The notes below the pieces were generated by a model. That model was not told the DNA's origin, did no database searches, and was given only the letters and a program-made list of their open reading frames with translations. DNA of 64,000 bases, taken from the NCBI RefSeq assembly GCF_016859285.1, contig NC_053411.1:18658722-18722721 (forward strand). The letters run 5' to 3'. The translations under genes were made by a program, and so were the position numbers. The stretch comes from Xiphias gladius (lineage: Eukaryota; Chordata; Actinopteri; Istiophoriformes; Xiphiidae). Positions 1 to 22,100 of this stretch are shown piece by piece. How positions within the stretch are numbered: position 1 is the first letter of the stretch; every line of letters starts with the position of its first letter.

Positions 1-275
1 CCGATCAATGAAAGCATTACAACCTTAACTAGTGTTCAAAACTCACTTGCCGAGACCGTTCAGTTCCATAGACCTGCACAGACCTGCTAGAAAACTGTCA
101 CTTGTGTTTTCACTAACAATGCAGATAATGCGCAGAAAATTAATGTAGCACCCAAACTACAGGAGGATTTTTGTGGAATTTTACCTTTTATTTGATTCAT
201 GACAACAGAGAGTCAGCATGAGTCTATACAAGAAAGTGTCTTTTAAAATTTACAGTCTTCAAACTGTTTCTGCAG

Positions 276-8347
<8,072 letters not shown>

Positions 8348-10841
8348 TACTCAAAATGACTCAGACTGCGGCTGGAAACAACAGTGTATGAAACATGGGT
8401 CCAGGGAGTCCCCTCACAATTCAGATGAAGTGAATGAATCCGCTGTGACCGCCGCTTAGTGGAGAAGCGTAGGTGTGTCGGGGGTTTGAGATCACATGTC
8501 CACGTGGACCCGTTTTTTCTTCTTTGCTAGCAACCTCTATTTAATTTTGTCGTATTATTTCCTTATTTATTTTTTCCATAGCCTTGAACGATGAGATTAT
8601 TTAAACTCGTACCTCTTCTCGAACGGGCTCGGGCTTCCCGTGAGCTTCTGCCGGAGGTTTTATTGGCGGATGCGGAGCCATGGTTCACGGTTCTGACATG
8701 GTCTGTTACTACGAAACAAATCATGGCCTTAAACGAAGGTTACAACTCATCGGAAGACCTTTGCTCACGATACACATGTATATTTTCAGCATAGAATCGT
8801 AAATATTGATAGACTTCAGGTTGAAAAGTGATGAAAGCTCTGACGAGTGTTTCTATGTTAACAGCAGGGAGAGATGTGTGTGTGCTTTATATTTTCTTTA
8901 CTATGCCTTTTTGATTTCCTAATAATGCGTCATGCCACACGTGCACATAGTACACGAGTGTGTCCGTGCACATGCAGTCACAGCCTTCTCACCATCTGTG
9001 GCTTATACAAACACACACACACACGCATACGGTACACAAACGCAGCGCAGTACACCCATTCCAAGCTTGCACATGCCGGGCATTATGCACACCGAAAACA
9101 AACACACACTTAAATGGCTGTAAACGCACACGTTTAGCAGCGATATGAAAGAACTCGTGCTGTTACTAAGTCAGTCAGCTTCTCAGTCCATATGTCAGTC
9201 AGTGTGTGCCCATGTTCTGCAAACCGTTTTAGTTCTTTTATTTGTCAGAGGCCGAGCAGCTTTCGAGGCAGTAGTGATCTCTTTCCAGAACTGTTGGCTC
9301 TCAAAAGAGCCGAGAGTGAGATTTCAGGAGGTTTTGCAAGTTGCTTTTGGAGTGTGAAATGTAAAAGGAGTCAATCAGCGTGAGAACGATCACTCAGCTG
9401 TCTCTTTTCAAGTGGAGCGCCACTGATTTTCCACATCAGCGTGTCTCCAGGTGTTGGGGAGCACTACTACATGCGTGAAAAAAGATGTGTGGGGTCTGCG
9501 AAGCATCCTCAGGTTATGTCGCTACAGTCAGCGTCAGTTGGGTCTGAAGACTACAAGATAGGAAAAAATCTGGGGGTGTGGAGCTGGAACGAAGTCTGTC
9601 TGACTCCATCACGAGTCAGACGGTGTTGTAGGAGTGTAATGGTCACTCTTTGAAACGAGTACTCTCACACTAGAAAGTGCCAATTAGGGAACGCGTTGGG
9701 GAACTACTGTAAGTGGCAAACTAACCACTAATCTCAAAGGTCAACACTGTCAAGACAGTTTGCTACTGGTCAACTGCACACATCTGCGTGTCAAAGTTCA
9801 CCAGAGTTGATTTACTTCAACCCCCACAAGCAAATCTGTTCCACTGAAATTACCTGATTTCACTGTGAAATTCCATCACTTTGTGTGACCGGGAATTTTG
9901 ATCATAGTTTTGGTTTCCCTGCTTCGGTTAATTATTACCTTGCCAAATTAATGTGGTTCTTTATTGGCTTAAAGAGATTATTTTTTCCCACAAAGCAGCT
10001 CTGCCTTTGAGAAACGTTTGCACGATTAAAACTATACTTGATCCACGTGTGCTCAACCCCCCCTTTTGACAAAATACATGAAAGACTGAAGGCTTAAGAT
10101 TCATCTCGGTAGTCGTCGTCCTGTCTCGAGCTGCTAGCATTCTTACTGTTGTAGACGTATGGCTTTGGCTATGAGCACACAAGCCAAGGAAGATGGCGTA
10201 TTTCTTCTTTCGTTATGTTAAGTAGTATTCTATTATATACTGTATTATATACACCAAATTTATGTAGATCAACAACATATATGAAAAGCAGTTTTAGTCT
10301 CTATTTATGTACTGATAAATAAGAAGAAGCACAATATATGATATTCAATCCTCACTATCACTATTTAAGAAAAGAAAAACGTAAAAAACAGGACGATATC
10401 TAAGGGGTTTCAAAAAGGCATAATGTTTTTCATGACCTGTCTTCATTTGGCTTCGAGTAGTTTGATACTATTTACTATGATGTATATGTTATAAACACGG
10501 TGGAGATTTACTGAAAAAGGTACAGGGGTTTTAGACAAGGTGGATTTGGGACATTGACGGATGGAACCGCTTTCATCTCAGTGCTGGAAACCCTAACCCA
10601 GAATATTGTCACACTAAATATTAAACTCAGTACATCAGATAAAACTGGGTACCCATGATTTGAGGAGTTCTGTCATTCAGTCCCAAACAACACATAACAC
10701 AGTTAGCAGAGTCAACTTAATTGCATCTTTGCTTCCATTTGAAACATCGTGGTGAAGGATGGAATAGCGGTAATCATTAGCCTTCTCCTTATGATGAATG
10801 TATCAACCTATAGACCAAATTATATGTGTCTTGCTGTCTTT

Positions 10842-10872
10842 TTTGTTTGTTTGTTTGTTTGTTTGTTTGTTT
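10842..10872. repeat. (TTTG)n microsatellite
   Basis: About seven uninterrupted TTTG units. Confidence 0.95.
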
Positions 10873-11291
10873 CGTGTGTATCTTGTGCCTATAAGTGTGT
10901 GGGTGTAATTTTCTTCATGTCTTTGCGTGATCTGAAACTTCACTTTCGAACAATGGAATTCGCCGAGTGCAGCAAATATTCAGGATAAAGTCACTAAAAG
11001 TTTATGTCAAACGACCACAGTCCCGTATCTAAAAGACTTGTGGCAGTAAGTACTATACTACGATGTTTGATCAACTGCTAATGCTAGGAAATTTGCCAGC
11101 GAGGTTTTTTTTTTTAGCTAATGCGGGTTAATAACATTTTTCAGGGAAAAACTTAATTTGACTTGGTAAAGAGTAAAGGAAAAACAACAATAACTAAAAC
11201 GATCGCTTGATCAGTTAGCTACCAAATGATGAGAACAGACACCAAAATCCTCCATGTGTCTCCATGTGCAATAAAGCATTGACTTAACAGA

Positions 11292-11430
11292 GTGTATGCT
11301 ATTTTAGCGTCACGCTACAGTGTTAGCATGTTGCCTGTTATCACTAATCCTAACATAGCATGCCAATATTTTAATACAGTGTCACAGAATATGCTACAGT
11401 GTTAGCATTACCATGCAACATGGTTTGTTA
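11292..11430. repeat. GTTAGCAT-type repeat fragment
   Basis: The 16-mer GCTACAGTGTTAGCAT occurs exactly at 11314-11329 and 11393-11408. Related words (CATAGCATGCC, TTAGCGTCACGC) lie around them. They resemble the GTTAGCATG segment of the longer dispersed repeat at 26341-26847. Confidence 0.55.
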
Positions 11431-13379
11431 ATGTCAACAGGAAGCATGGTACTAGCCCCAGGTCTTCTCTCGTCGATTATATTTACCTTCGAGTCGCAAA
11501 GCTCATATTTGGAAGGAACAAATCTCTGCCGATCTTTCAAAAACCGAGAGAATCCTTTAATAACACCTACCGCAGTTTTGAAAGGTGTTTCCAGAATAAT
11601 CAAAATTTCTTCTGTCCATCTGAATAAAAAATTAATCTGTCCACCACATACTATAAAAGATTTTTAACCCATTTCGAAAATCGCGGCTCTATCCTAATCT
11701 AAGCAAAAACGGTCGCCAGAAACGACATATCTCCTTGCTCATGTAATTCAACAAAACAAAAATACAAACGTTATTGTATATGAAACTTTAAAATGAAGAA
11801 ATATTAATATGACAGATAATCTAGTGTTTACATTTTTCGTTCGTGTCAGAATTGAGCAAGGTAGCATCTTTGCTTGGATTAAGAAGTGGAGTCGCAATTT
11901 AGGATCAGGTATGGGCCAGACTGATCCACATTGAACGCATCCGAATGTAACCGATCCACATAAACAGCATTTTTAATGTGGACAAGATTCAGTGTCTTTG
12001 GTGTATGCTAATTTTTTACCATGACACCTACAATCAGCATTACTGTGCGCCAGGTTAATGTCACACAACAGATCGTTTTGCCCGCTGCCCCCCATCATGG
12101 GTCTCAAGGGAGGACAGTGGGAGGCACCAGAGCCAGTGATGCGTGTTTTTGCTGTAGTTTTTTTTTTTTTTAATCATTTAACAGGCAAGCTGATCAACAC
12201 CAGTCACCAAAATCTTGGTGTCACCCTTTGAAATTGCCACGAATTATTATCACGGCCCTTTTTCATTGAAGGCTCATGTGCGTCATTCAGTTGCTTATGT
12301 CAGTGCCTCTGCGTGTCTGCATTTAAACTGCATTTACCTGGGTTTTCTGTAGGACTTGCCTTGCATGTTATTATTAAATATGTTTAATCTTTTTTTTTTT
12401 TTTCTAATATGAGACATTACTGTATGTTATGTGCTTTACGGCAGGAAAAGACATGTCCCAATATTACAGGCTTTACGGTTAGAGATGGTGATCCACTAGG
12501 TTTAATAAAATGACAACAGCATAATTGTTCGTTTTGAGTGATATGGCGTTTTGTCTTTTATTGCCACTGTTTCTATGTGTTTGTGTCTCTTCGTGTTTCA
12601 GTGAGTCTTTCGGCCTTTATTTCTTCGGTCTTCAATCTAGCGTTTATATTAAATTTTTAGATTTCTAATGAGCACAAAAGAAGAGACGGTTGTCGTTCGG
12701 TGTCCCGTTATTCGCATAGTGCCATTTACACAAGCACAAATACGGGTTTTAAAGAGTTAAAGTTGTTACACTGATGCATCGCAGCAACGTAAGATCATCA
12801 TTTTTAAAAAAAAAAAAAAAAATCCTCCACCTGTTTCCGTAGAAAATGCTTTTTCTCTGATGCGGGGTCTTCTCCTTTCCAAATGAAGACAATAACTACT
12901 TATACAGCCATTTTTGTATCCCTGGCTTTTCAAACAGAAGAGACAATTTTTTTTAAACACATAATAAACTGATCATCATACTTTTCATGATCTTCGCGAA
13001 CCACAAGCTCCCAATATTTCAACAGGACATCGCCAAGTTGTTGTTAGTGACATTTTTGCCTCTGCACACTAAGGACAAAACAAAGAGATTATACTACCAG
13101 AAAAACATTGTTAGGGGATCAAAGTCATTGTCCGGATTGAAGCTTTAAAAAGACTACATTCCAGCTCCTGTAATATTATAAGTGTATGTAATCTGTACAG
13201 TCGTAACAGGAAATGACCACCAGACAATTACTGGTAAATGCTGATCTCTACCAGCCATGTCTCAGGAAATTTTGTGAAATGAGCACAATGTTGAGGAGAG
13301 AGGGATTCGGGGAAGAGGCATGGATAGACAAAGGAGAGCTAACATCGACTCAAACGGTTTTAGACACTGAGAGTAAGAA

Positions 13380-14085
13380 TTTGCTCATCTAAACCAATTT
13401 TTTTTCAGTCACTAAAGGGAACCTTGAGCTAACCTGAATCCAAAATGTTTGTAGCTGCTAAACTGAAATACTAGTTAACTTAAAGAAGGGTTTTTAAGCC
13501 ATAAGCTAACGGAAGCCAACTGTTTTGGATGCTAACAAAATCATTTGCTAACCTGAAAAATGCTGTTTTTGTTAGCTAACCTAGACCAATTATAAGCTAA
13601 CCTTAATCCAAACCATTTTAGCAGCAAAACTGATTTACACACTACACACATTAGAAAATGTGTTAGATGTTAAACTGTTAGCAACACTAAACCCAAAAAT
13701 TATGCTAAATTGAACTTTCCGCTAAGCTAAACAGAATCCAAACCATAGCTAACTGGAGCTGAATAGTTTTAGCCACTTAACTATAATGTTAGCTAACCCA
13801 ACCATTTTGTTTTAGTCGCTAAACAGAAACATGAGCTCAAACAAACTTTATAGCCTTGAAACTGAAATGTTACCTAACCTGAAACAAGCTAAATGGAACC
13901 TTTAGCAACTTTCAGTGAAACTTGTTAGAATTTAATACCTGTTTTAGATATGACACTAAAGCATTAACTAACCTTTAGACACCAAAGTAAGCATTAGCCG
14001 CCCTAAACCCTCGTATTAAGCTACAAAGAACTTTCAGGTAACCTGAACAAAAGTGTTTAGCTGCTGTGGTCGGCTAACATGTTGG
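13380..14085. repeat. Highly degenerate GCTAAC-rich tandem repeat
   Basis: Over about 700 bp the words GCTAACCTGAA, TTTTAGC(T/C)GCTAAACTGAAA and ATCCAAACCATTTTAG recur at irregular spacing of roughly 40-60 bp. The pattern suggests an old tandem array whose unit was near GCTAACCTGAATCCAAACC plus TTTTAGCTGCTAAACTGAA. Substitutions and indels prevent an exact unit. Confidence 0.6.
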
Positions 14086-15978
14086 ATGAACACAGTAAAA
14101 ACAGCGTGTCTACACTGCTAAATAAAAATGACAACAAATATAGGTCCTCTCATAGTTTTTGCTCATGAGACGTCAAACATCAAGCTGGCTTCTAAAATAG
14201 TAAAATAGCCTCATAGATTTGAGGAATCAGTGATGTTGGTGGACAAAAATATTATATCCTGATGTGTTCATAATGTATTTGCAATGTATATTATAGCTGC
14301 AATACGTGATGAGGTGTATTGTCCAAAATTACAATGTTCGAAAGTGTGCAATACATTTCAAAAGCCATACTTGTTTTGCTAGTTGCCTTTGCACACTCAA
14401 GGACACAAATAGCCTCTTTCATACTTTGTTCATTTCTTCCTATTGATTCCTGCCTTTTCCAAAAATGCACTGGGATTTTCTAGTTCAGGCTGGTCACAAG
14501 CATTTAGCAAATGTAACTCTGAATCTGAAGTTATGTCAGCATGAGGTCTCTCTGGCGATCTGTGTCCAAATAAATTCATCTGAGCTGAAAGACCAGTATA
14601 TAAACTTGTCTTCTGTCTCTCTTCACACTGGTTTTCTGCTGAAAGAACTGGAACTCTCTCTAAAAACTTGATACTTAACAATTCACGTTGATTTTAGTTG
14701 TTCAAATCTTTGGGAACAATTCGACCTTTTTGGATTACAAATCAATGACTCACTATGGGAGTTTTTATCAGTAAAGAACGCAGGGATTTTGAAACAGTGT
14801 TGAACATTAACTTGTACACATATTTGTATTTGTATGATGAAATTCATGACTTTCGTTTTACGTTACTGCAATCGAGCGCTTGGTTTCCCTGTAGTTTTGC
14901 ATGTTGCACAACAAATTGTACGGTATATTCTTCAGATAACTGGGGGCCATTTCTCAAAGCATTTCTTTGGATGCTTGATGCGTGTTTTCTTCCTGCAGTT
15001 TGGCCTCGCGGATGGTTTTAGGTACCACAACACCCAAAACTTGTTGCCATACCTGCCGAATCCATCAACAGTTGAACCAGAAACGGAAAGTGAACTAATG
15101 TACAAACTTGGGTTTGTAGAACTTCTGCCGTCTGCAAAGTGTACTCTCTAGCCTTAGTTTCTCCTAACTAATTGCCCTTTAATTTTCCTGCTAACTAGCC
15201 AATCAGCTCTTCTCCTGTGGCATAGCCAGCTACTTACCAGGATGCCTGTGGTATCTGACGTGTGGTTTGTGGCGGCTGCATTACTGGCTTCCAGTATAAC
15301 CAGGTACTCCTTACGCAATGTGTTGCTCCTTGGCTTTTTGTCCACGGTTTCAAGTTATTCACGTCATTCGTTAGTTAAACTCTGTAGGATGTGCGTGGGG
15401 CTGAGGCATCTGCGTCTCCCCAGGCTATGTTCGGAGGATTCAGTGCCCCCAATATCCATAAGTAAATGTTAACGAGGAAATCAGTAGGTCAGGCCTCCTT
15501 GTTGATGTGTCCTGTGCCGACATACAGGAGTGAATACTGCTGCAACCCACCAGACCAGCCCTCAGTTCGTTTCACGCCTGTCCACTGCCAACGACAGGAC
15601 ATAGGTGCACCAACAAAGTCAGCTCACCTATACGACATTACTGTACGTTTCACTAAAGAGGGGTTCCTGCTCTGCGTTATGGGTTTAGGTTGAGCTGGAG
15701 AAACTGTGTTCCAGCCGAGGGAACCAGCAGAACTACTGCTGATGGAGAAATTCCCTTGACACGGAAACAAGCAACAGTCTTGCTTCTCTGTCCTGACTCC
15801 TTTACCCCACCTCAACGTTGCCCTACAGGCAGCACTCGGGGCTCGGGTCCCCGGGCCCTTGTCTCTCGTTGACAACGTCTGTATGAGTTGGTGCCCGTGT
15901 GGTTCTTTCATTTTCCATTTAAGCGTAATTTAGGTCTAAGGAGGCAGTTGGACGCGTGGGACCGGTGTCTGTCCACAG

Positions 15979-16025
15979 TGACGAGACAAGCTAATGATTG
16001 ACTGGTGACCTCGTCCGCTATAAAG
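15979..16025 (+). promoter_or_regulatory. Promoter of CFI copy 1: conserved HNF1-like block and TATA box
   Basis: The block 15979-16009 recurs upstream of CFI copy 2 (28984-29014) with only two differences. Its core GCTAATGATTGAC matches the HNF1 consensus GTTAATNATTAAC except at two positions. A TATAAAG follows at 16019-16025, about 100 bp before the start codon at 16123. CFI is mainly a liver gene in vertebrates, so an HNF1-type site is plausible; function is inferred. Confidence 0.55.
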
Positions 16026-16122
16026 AGAATTGGCCGCCGGTCGCGAGGACGACTTTTGGACAGAGGGAGAAAACCGAAGAAAACGTCTCCGGTAGAGGCC
16101 GAACTGGCTCGTGTTTGTCAGG

Positions 16123-19100
16123 ATGACATCTCTTCCGCTGCCGCTTCTTCTCATCTCTCTCTCTCTCACGGTAAAAGTTAACGCCGCTCGTGCTCGTCGT
16201 CTCCGACACCTGCCCCTTTTTATCCCCCGACGGGCGAAACGCGTGAAAACCTTCCTCCGCCTGTTGGGGACCGTTCCGGTGTCTGTGTCGCGGCTCTTAC
16301 ACCAGCTACATCCCGGTGAAGCCGTGCGTCACCGGGGGTTGGATCCGAACGTGAACGAAACCTCCGCGACACGGCGTCAAACAGGTTCCGACCGGGCGGA
16401 CCGGGCGGATGTTCAGGACCGTGTCCGACCCTGAACATTACAACGCACTGCAGTCGAGAATCCCATGCTGTAGTTCGCGCCAGTGTACGGAGGCTGTGAT
16501 TGGCCAACCTCAACGATTCACTCGTTATCAGTAACGCTCGTGTTACTGAAATTATTACTGGATAATTAGCAGATGCAGTTAAACGAGTTCCTCATTTACA
16601 TGTTCATTTTTAAATGTGCGTAAGTTCAGCATTATTGTGCCACGTGACAACTCAGTTTGCATATTTAATGTATTAATTATTTGATAAAGTTTCTCTCAGA
16701 CAGTAAAACAGGCGTATTGACCTACTGTGAAGTTTGAGATTTAGACAGAAAATACACAACTCTGCTCCAACTCTGGCTTTTTTTTAGTTCCTTCATTCTT
16801 TGTCCCTCGCGGTTATAAATAAATCGCATCTATTCCATTGAAATTCTACTGTATTCTGCCACGTCCCTGCAGTTCTCAGCCCAAAGCTTCACCCCGAAGC
16901 CAGACGACTTTCTGGGACCAGTTGAGTGTCTCGAAAAGAAGTAAGTGCTCTGCTCTCTGATTGGCTGGACTCGTTTCTTTTTACATTTATCAAATGCACT
17001 GTGAAATCCGCTTTATTTTTTCATTTTTTCTTATTTACCAGGTTTACTCGTGACTCTTGTGACCTGGTGTTCTGTCCTCCGTGGCAGCGCTGCACGAACG
17101 GACGTTGCTCCTGCAAGCCGGGCTACCTATGTCCCGCGGAGGGCATGGTCCCAGTTTGCGGGCACAGCAACAGGCAGCTTAGGTCCTATTGCCAGGTAAC
17201 GACATGCACCATAGCCGCCGAGCAAGGCGCCGTCGTCGCCAGCCAGAGTCTCGGGTTGAATTCCCGCTGGCGCCGCTCTTACCAAAGATGTTAAGGTTTA
17301 AAAAGAACTCGTACCGGAGACTTCGCATACGTTGTCAATCAGCTTCTTAATGAGCGATGGAGTTGTCCACAATATATTCAGCAGAAGTCAGAATAATTGG
17401 TCATTAATAATAAGTTTTCCTCACATATGAAATTTTTGTTTTCGTCTGCGCTCTGGTTAAGTTCAGGTTTGAAAAAGTGGGAGTCGTCTTATATTCGAAG
17501 ATGAGACGATTACAAGTTGACAACATGAGATTTTCTCTCTGAATGGAGAGAGTTTCACCGTCTTCTGCGCCGAGTTTTGCTTTAGGCTTAGTGAGTCTTT
17601 CAGAGTCAGTGCTTTATGAGCCCAGTTTAATCTGCTGGAGCTCCTGAAGGCCGGTGTAACGTCCTTTTAAATAAATTAAAGACGGCTGAAAAAGGAGTTC
17701 GTAGCGTCTCCCGACGTCTTCGCCGCTGAAACGAACCAGTGAGGGAAAAAAATCTGTCAAACAGCCAAGAATCTCGGCTGTCTCAGACGACGAGCTCAGA
17801 AAGACGGAAGCCTGAAAAATAGCGTCAGAGAGAATGATTCTGACGACTGATAGACAAGACACACTGATGTGTGTTTACGTAAGAGAAAAGGCTTCAGTGA
17901 TGAGGACTCTCTTCACCTTGGATTAATGGGAGCTCAGGGAAAGTCTCCCAACAGGACGAGTGTCAAAGTGCTTCCTGTCCTCAAAGAGTAAGTTTCTCAA
18001 AAACAGATGTTGGAAAAGGGAGTTTGTCTTGTGTCGTCCTATATTCGGGCCAAAACAGTCTTATATTTGACACAAAGTTTTAGGGTCTTTAAAGAAGGGG
18101 GTTCCTTTATGTTTTCCAGATTTAATGCTTTCTCTGTTTATAAAGAGCGGCTTTACCCCACTGTTTTCACTGTTGTCACATATCCAGAAAAATTTCGACA
18201 TATCCTCTACACTGGACAAACACTGGGCCGGACTGTGCGATACAAGTCACAAATTCTTCAAAAGGTCACGTCAGGTCAAAGCTATTTAATCTATACGGCC
18301 CAAAATCACAATCCGGTAGTTTTCCTCAGAGGGCTTTTTACAGTCTGTACACCAGACAACGCCCTTTATCCTCAGATCCTAGATTAAGGTAAGGAAACCT
18401 TCCCGGACAGGATTACTGGATTTTCTGTGAAAAGTGTAGAAGAACTGTGGTTGTAATAAACACAATAGACCGTGACCACAATGGGAATCAGTTGGTAGTA
18501 CAATAAAGTAACTGTACATTAAGTTTACTAACTAGAAAATGTGGATTCTGTGTTAAATTACTCAGTGAATACATGCGCCACATTTAAAGCCCCTATATGC
18601 AGGATTTGAACATTTCAAACACTGGCTCCCACGAGTTATGGCATTAAAAATACTCTGGTCAAAGACTCAAAGAAGCAACAGGACACAACAACACGCGTTG
18701 CAATAAGCAGGGCTTCAGCTGCCTGCTGGGTTTCGGGCAGGATTCAAACCTGCTGTGGCAAGGCCTTAAAACGGAGGCAAAGTAGCAGCTGTTTCAGAGC
18801 CCGATAATCTACAGAAAACCGTGTACTATCAAACCACACTCGATTATGCATGAACCTGGAACACGCATGAATGAACAGACTGATCCTACACCCCGGCCGC
18901 AAAGCCTCCCATTTATTTAAAGATGGTCTCTTTTCTAGGCGATGGCCGTCTCCTGTCAGACCAGGGAACCCTTCATGTCCCACTTCGGAACAACCTGCAC
19001 AGGTCTGTGCTCAAACATATGCTGAAAATAAACAGACCTCGGTTATCTGCGGAGTTTTTCTAGGGTCCTCACGGTGCTTGATGACATCTTAACCTACGGG

Positions 19101-22100
19101 TTCACCACTGTTCTATTTCACTGCCATTTCAGCCGATCAGCCAAAGTTCAGAGGTTCCGTAGAGCCGGGCACGGGACTAGTGAGGCTCTTTGTTCCCGGC
19201 GCCGGGAGCTCTGGAGGAGGTGGGGAGGAGGTACTGGTGTGTGCGGAGCTGTGGGACATGGCCGCTGCCAACGTGGCCTGCAAGGAGGACGGACACCCGC
19301 TGTAAGAGAAGGAGGCGCCAGTCTCCTGAAATTTCATTCAATCGTGATAACGACGCCTGCGCTTCGATGTAATTGATCTCTTTTGCACGTGTGTACAGTG
19401 GCGCCGCGTCAGCTGGCACCACGCCGTACATCACCTCGGGTAATTTGCCGGGCAAATGTGTGAGCGTCCGTTGCCAAGGTTACGAGAACTCCCTGGCCGA
19501 ATGTGTGATCTACGACAAGGTCGGCATTGACAACGGGGACGTTGCTACGGCAACCTGTTATCAGCCACCAGGTGGGTAGTCAGCGCTCCTGCTCCCTTCC
19601 GTCCCGTCCTGTCATCAGTCTGACCTTTTGTGTACGTCTGTGCGTTTCAGACGAGGAGTGCGACTTCAGATGTGTGAACGGGAAGTGCGTGTCTCTCGGT
19701 CAGACGTGCGACGGCGTCGACGACTGTGGCGACCGAAGTGACGAGATGTGCTGCGAGGGTAAGACACGGAGACGATACACAGATACCGCGGAGTGACGGT
19801 CAGTCGAAGGCAGCTGGACTTGCTCTAAGATCTTGTGCCGGGCCTGGACTGGACTGGAAGAGGGGTCCAGGCATTTAACCTTGATGTGGCGAAAGACCTG
19901 GATACGGCGCCGCCAACCAGCCTTGGCTGCCGGGCCCGGTGGTCACTCGTGGTATTGCACACAAAAATAAAAAAATTCCTGCAACTGCAGACAGAGTTGG
20001 TAAACACTCTTTGTCTTCCGAATTTTTAATCCGCAGAGATTTTATGTTTGTAAAACTTTCCCAGAGACTAGAGAAGTGAGTTTTATCTTGGGGGGCGTCC
20101 TCCGAGTGTAACGTCTACGGGCTGAGCGGGATCGGGCGGCTGGGGCCGGCGCATGCGCAGTGGGACTGCACAGCCTGGAGGACAGAAAAGCTTTAGCAGT
20201 TTTCACTCAAGTGACCGGGCATCATCTTCGACTTCGGTATCCGGTTCTTATATCACATCCGCGATGTGAACTGGTCTGGAACTGGAAGGCGACTCAGTGC
20301 GGAACAGGTTTAAATGTCGTTTCCTGTGGACACGGAGGAAGACGCTTCGAATGAAACAGATCGTCTCAAACATACCGCATGACTGCCATGCGGACTGACA
20401 TCCCGAGTGTGACCTCGATGACCTTGCAGGAGTTAAACGCCGTCGACTCGGCGCCGGTCACTTAGAGCTGAAGAAGCTTTTCAAACAACGGGTGAAACGG
20501 GCGTCATTAAGAATCTACAGCGAGTCCGGCTGCCTTTGACTTAGCACTTAAAGGTCTCCTGTGACCTGGACGCCTGCCTTCGCAGACGTGACGCGTAACC
20601 ACACGTTAATGTCCCGCCTGTCGTAATGTGAGTTACCGTGTGTCTCCACGCATTCGTCAGGTTGCAGGAACGGGGCTTTCCGCTGCAGCACGGGTGTGTG
20701 TTTGCATAAAGAAGCCGTCGGTGACGGACTGATCGACTGCCTGGATGGCGAGGATGAATCAAAGAAACACACAAGTACCGACAACAGCCACACACGCACA
20801 CGCACACTTGCATGATATATTTAATTTTTGTTAAGCTAAACGTGCCAGAATCGTTCACCGAGTCCTACTCAAGTTTTTTATTTCTAGAAAAGGAAATGGG
20901 TCTTACACAGCGCAAGTATCCCAGAATGCCTCATTTTTGCAGTTGGGAACAAAACAAAGCCGTTTAACAGAAATCTGTTCATTTCCTACTGACCCATCAT
21001 TCACCAACAACCAGTGTTATGGATATGTAGCCACTGCTGGTCAAGATATCTGGACGCTGGGCCAAAGTGCTGAGCAGACTGATGAACGTGGACCAAAAGT
21101 TGCTCCACAGATGGCATATTGTTCTAAAGCAGAGCTGGAAGAAGCACTCAGACCTTACACCTAATTAAAGGGAGCAACACCACAGTGTGGAAATACTCCA
21201 CAGCACCACATTAAGTACTCACTATGTGTAATTGCTTGAAGTCCATTCATGCGGTGACTGCATTTTGGCCACTGGATGGCAGCATGGAGCGATTGGGGGA
21301 AATTGAATTTAGTATTTAAATCCTGATTTTTTTTTTTCTAATACATTTATTTTTGTATTCCTCGCAGAGCCAGAGACGTCGCTTCCTGTTCTCACGAACA
21401 CAGGTAACCGCGGTGACGCGCTCGCAGCCGCTGCGCTTCTTGTTACTATGGTAATGTGGTCACCACTGCGGCATCCCGGTCAGCGTCATGTTGATGATAC
21501 ATATCTCTCTGTTGTTTCTGTTTTCCAGAGTACACCTCTCCTAAAAATGGTATGTGGCTTTAACGGATGAATGATCACATGGTAAGTCGTGGTGAATATA
21601 TCGGCAGAAGCAGAGGTAACTTTACTTCAGCGCCCCCTTTGTCTGCGTTTCTAATCAGTATATAAACATTTAATAAACGATTTACAACAAATTGTACTAC
21701 AGTTATGAGCAGATTGAAGCATCGATTAATGTTTTTTTTTAATTGTAGATGACAATATAGTAAAATGGAGATGTAATAATATGTTTTCATTCGAGAAGTT
21801 ATTGCTCTTGACGAATAATGTACATGAATTAACACTTAAAAATGTCCTTATATCTGCTCATAACTACAGTATTGTGTGTTATAAACCTTTTATTAAAAGT
21901 TTATATACAGATTATAAATATTAAATAGGGGTGGCGGGTTAAAATAAAAGTGTTACCAACCTCGATCTCCCTGAAATCAGAGGTTTCCGGCCCTGAGGCC
22001 GTGGGCCTGTATTGGGTCTTGAACATCAAAGCCAGGGATTAAACCCATAATAACTGTACAAGTCAAGCGCTTATAGGCTCCTTTTGTGGTAGCTGAACTT

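Larger units (their letters stand above)
8348..15978. other. Gene-poor intergenic region between ttc39b-like and CFI copy 1
   Basis: No open reading frame here extends a recognisable protein or forms a splice-consistent set of exons. The longest, at 14834-15151, resembles no family I know. The stretch holds the ttc39b-like 3' UTR (no clear AATAAA seen), a short CA run near 9007-9024, a TTTG microsatellite (10842-10872), GTTAGCAT-type repeats (11292-11430), T- and A-runs, and the degenerate GCTAAC repeat (13380-14085). Confidence 0.6.

Noticed and set aside
14834-15151. 105-residue open frame in the intergenic region
   Set aside because: It has no recognisable family and no splice partners, and the neighbouring frames are similarly open by chance.
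16111-16434. 107-residue open frame beginning in CFI copy 1 exon 1
   Set aside because: It reads through the GTAAAA donor at 16171 into intron 1. Only 16123-16170 is coding, and the frame-opening codon at 16111 is GTG.
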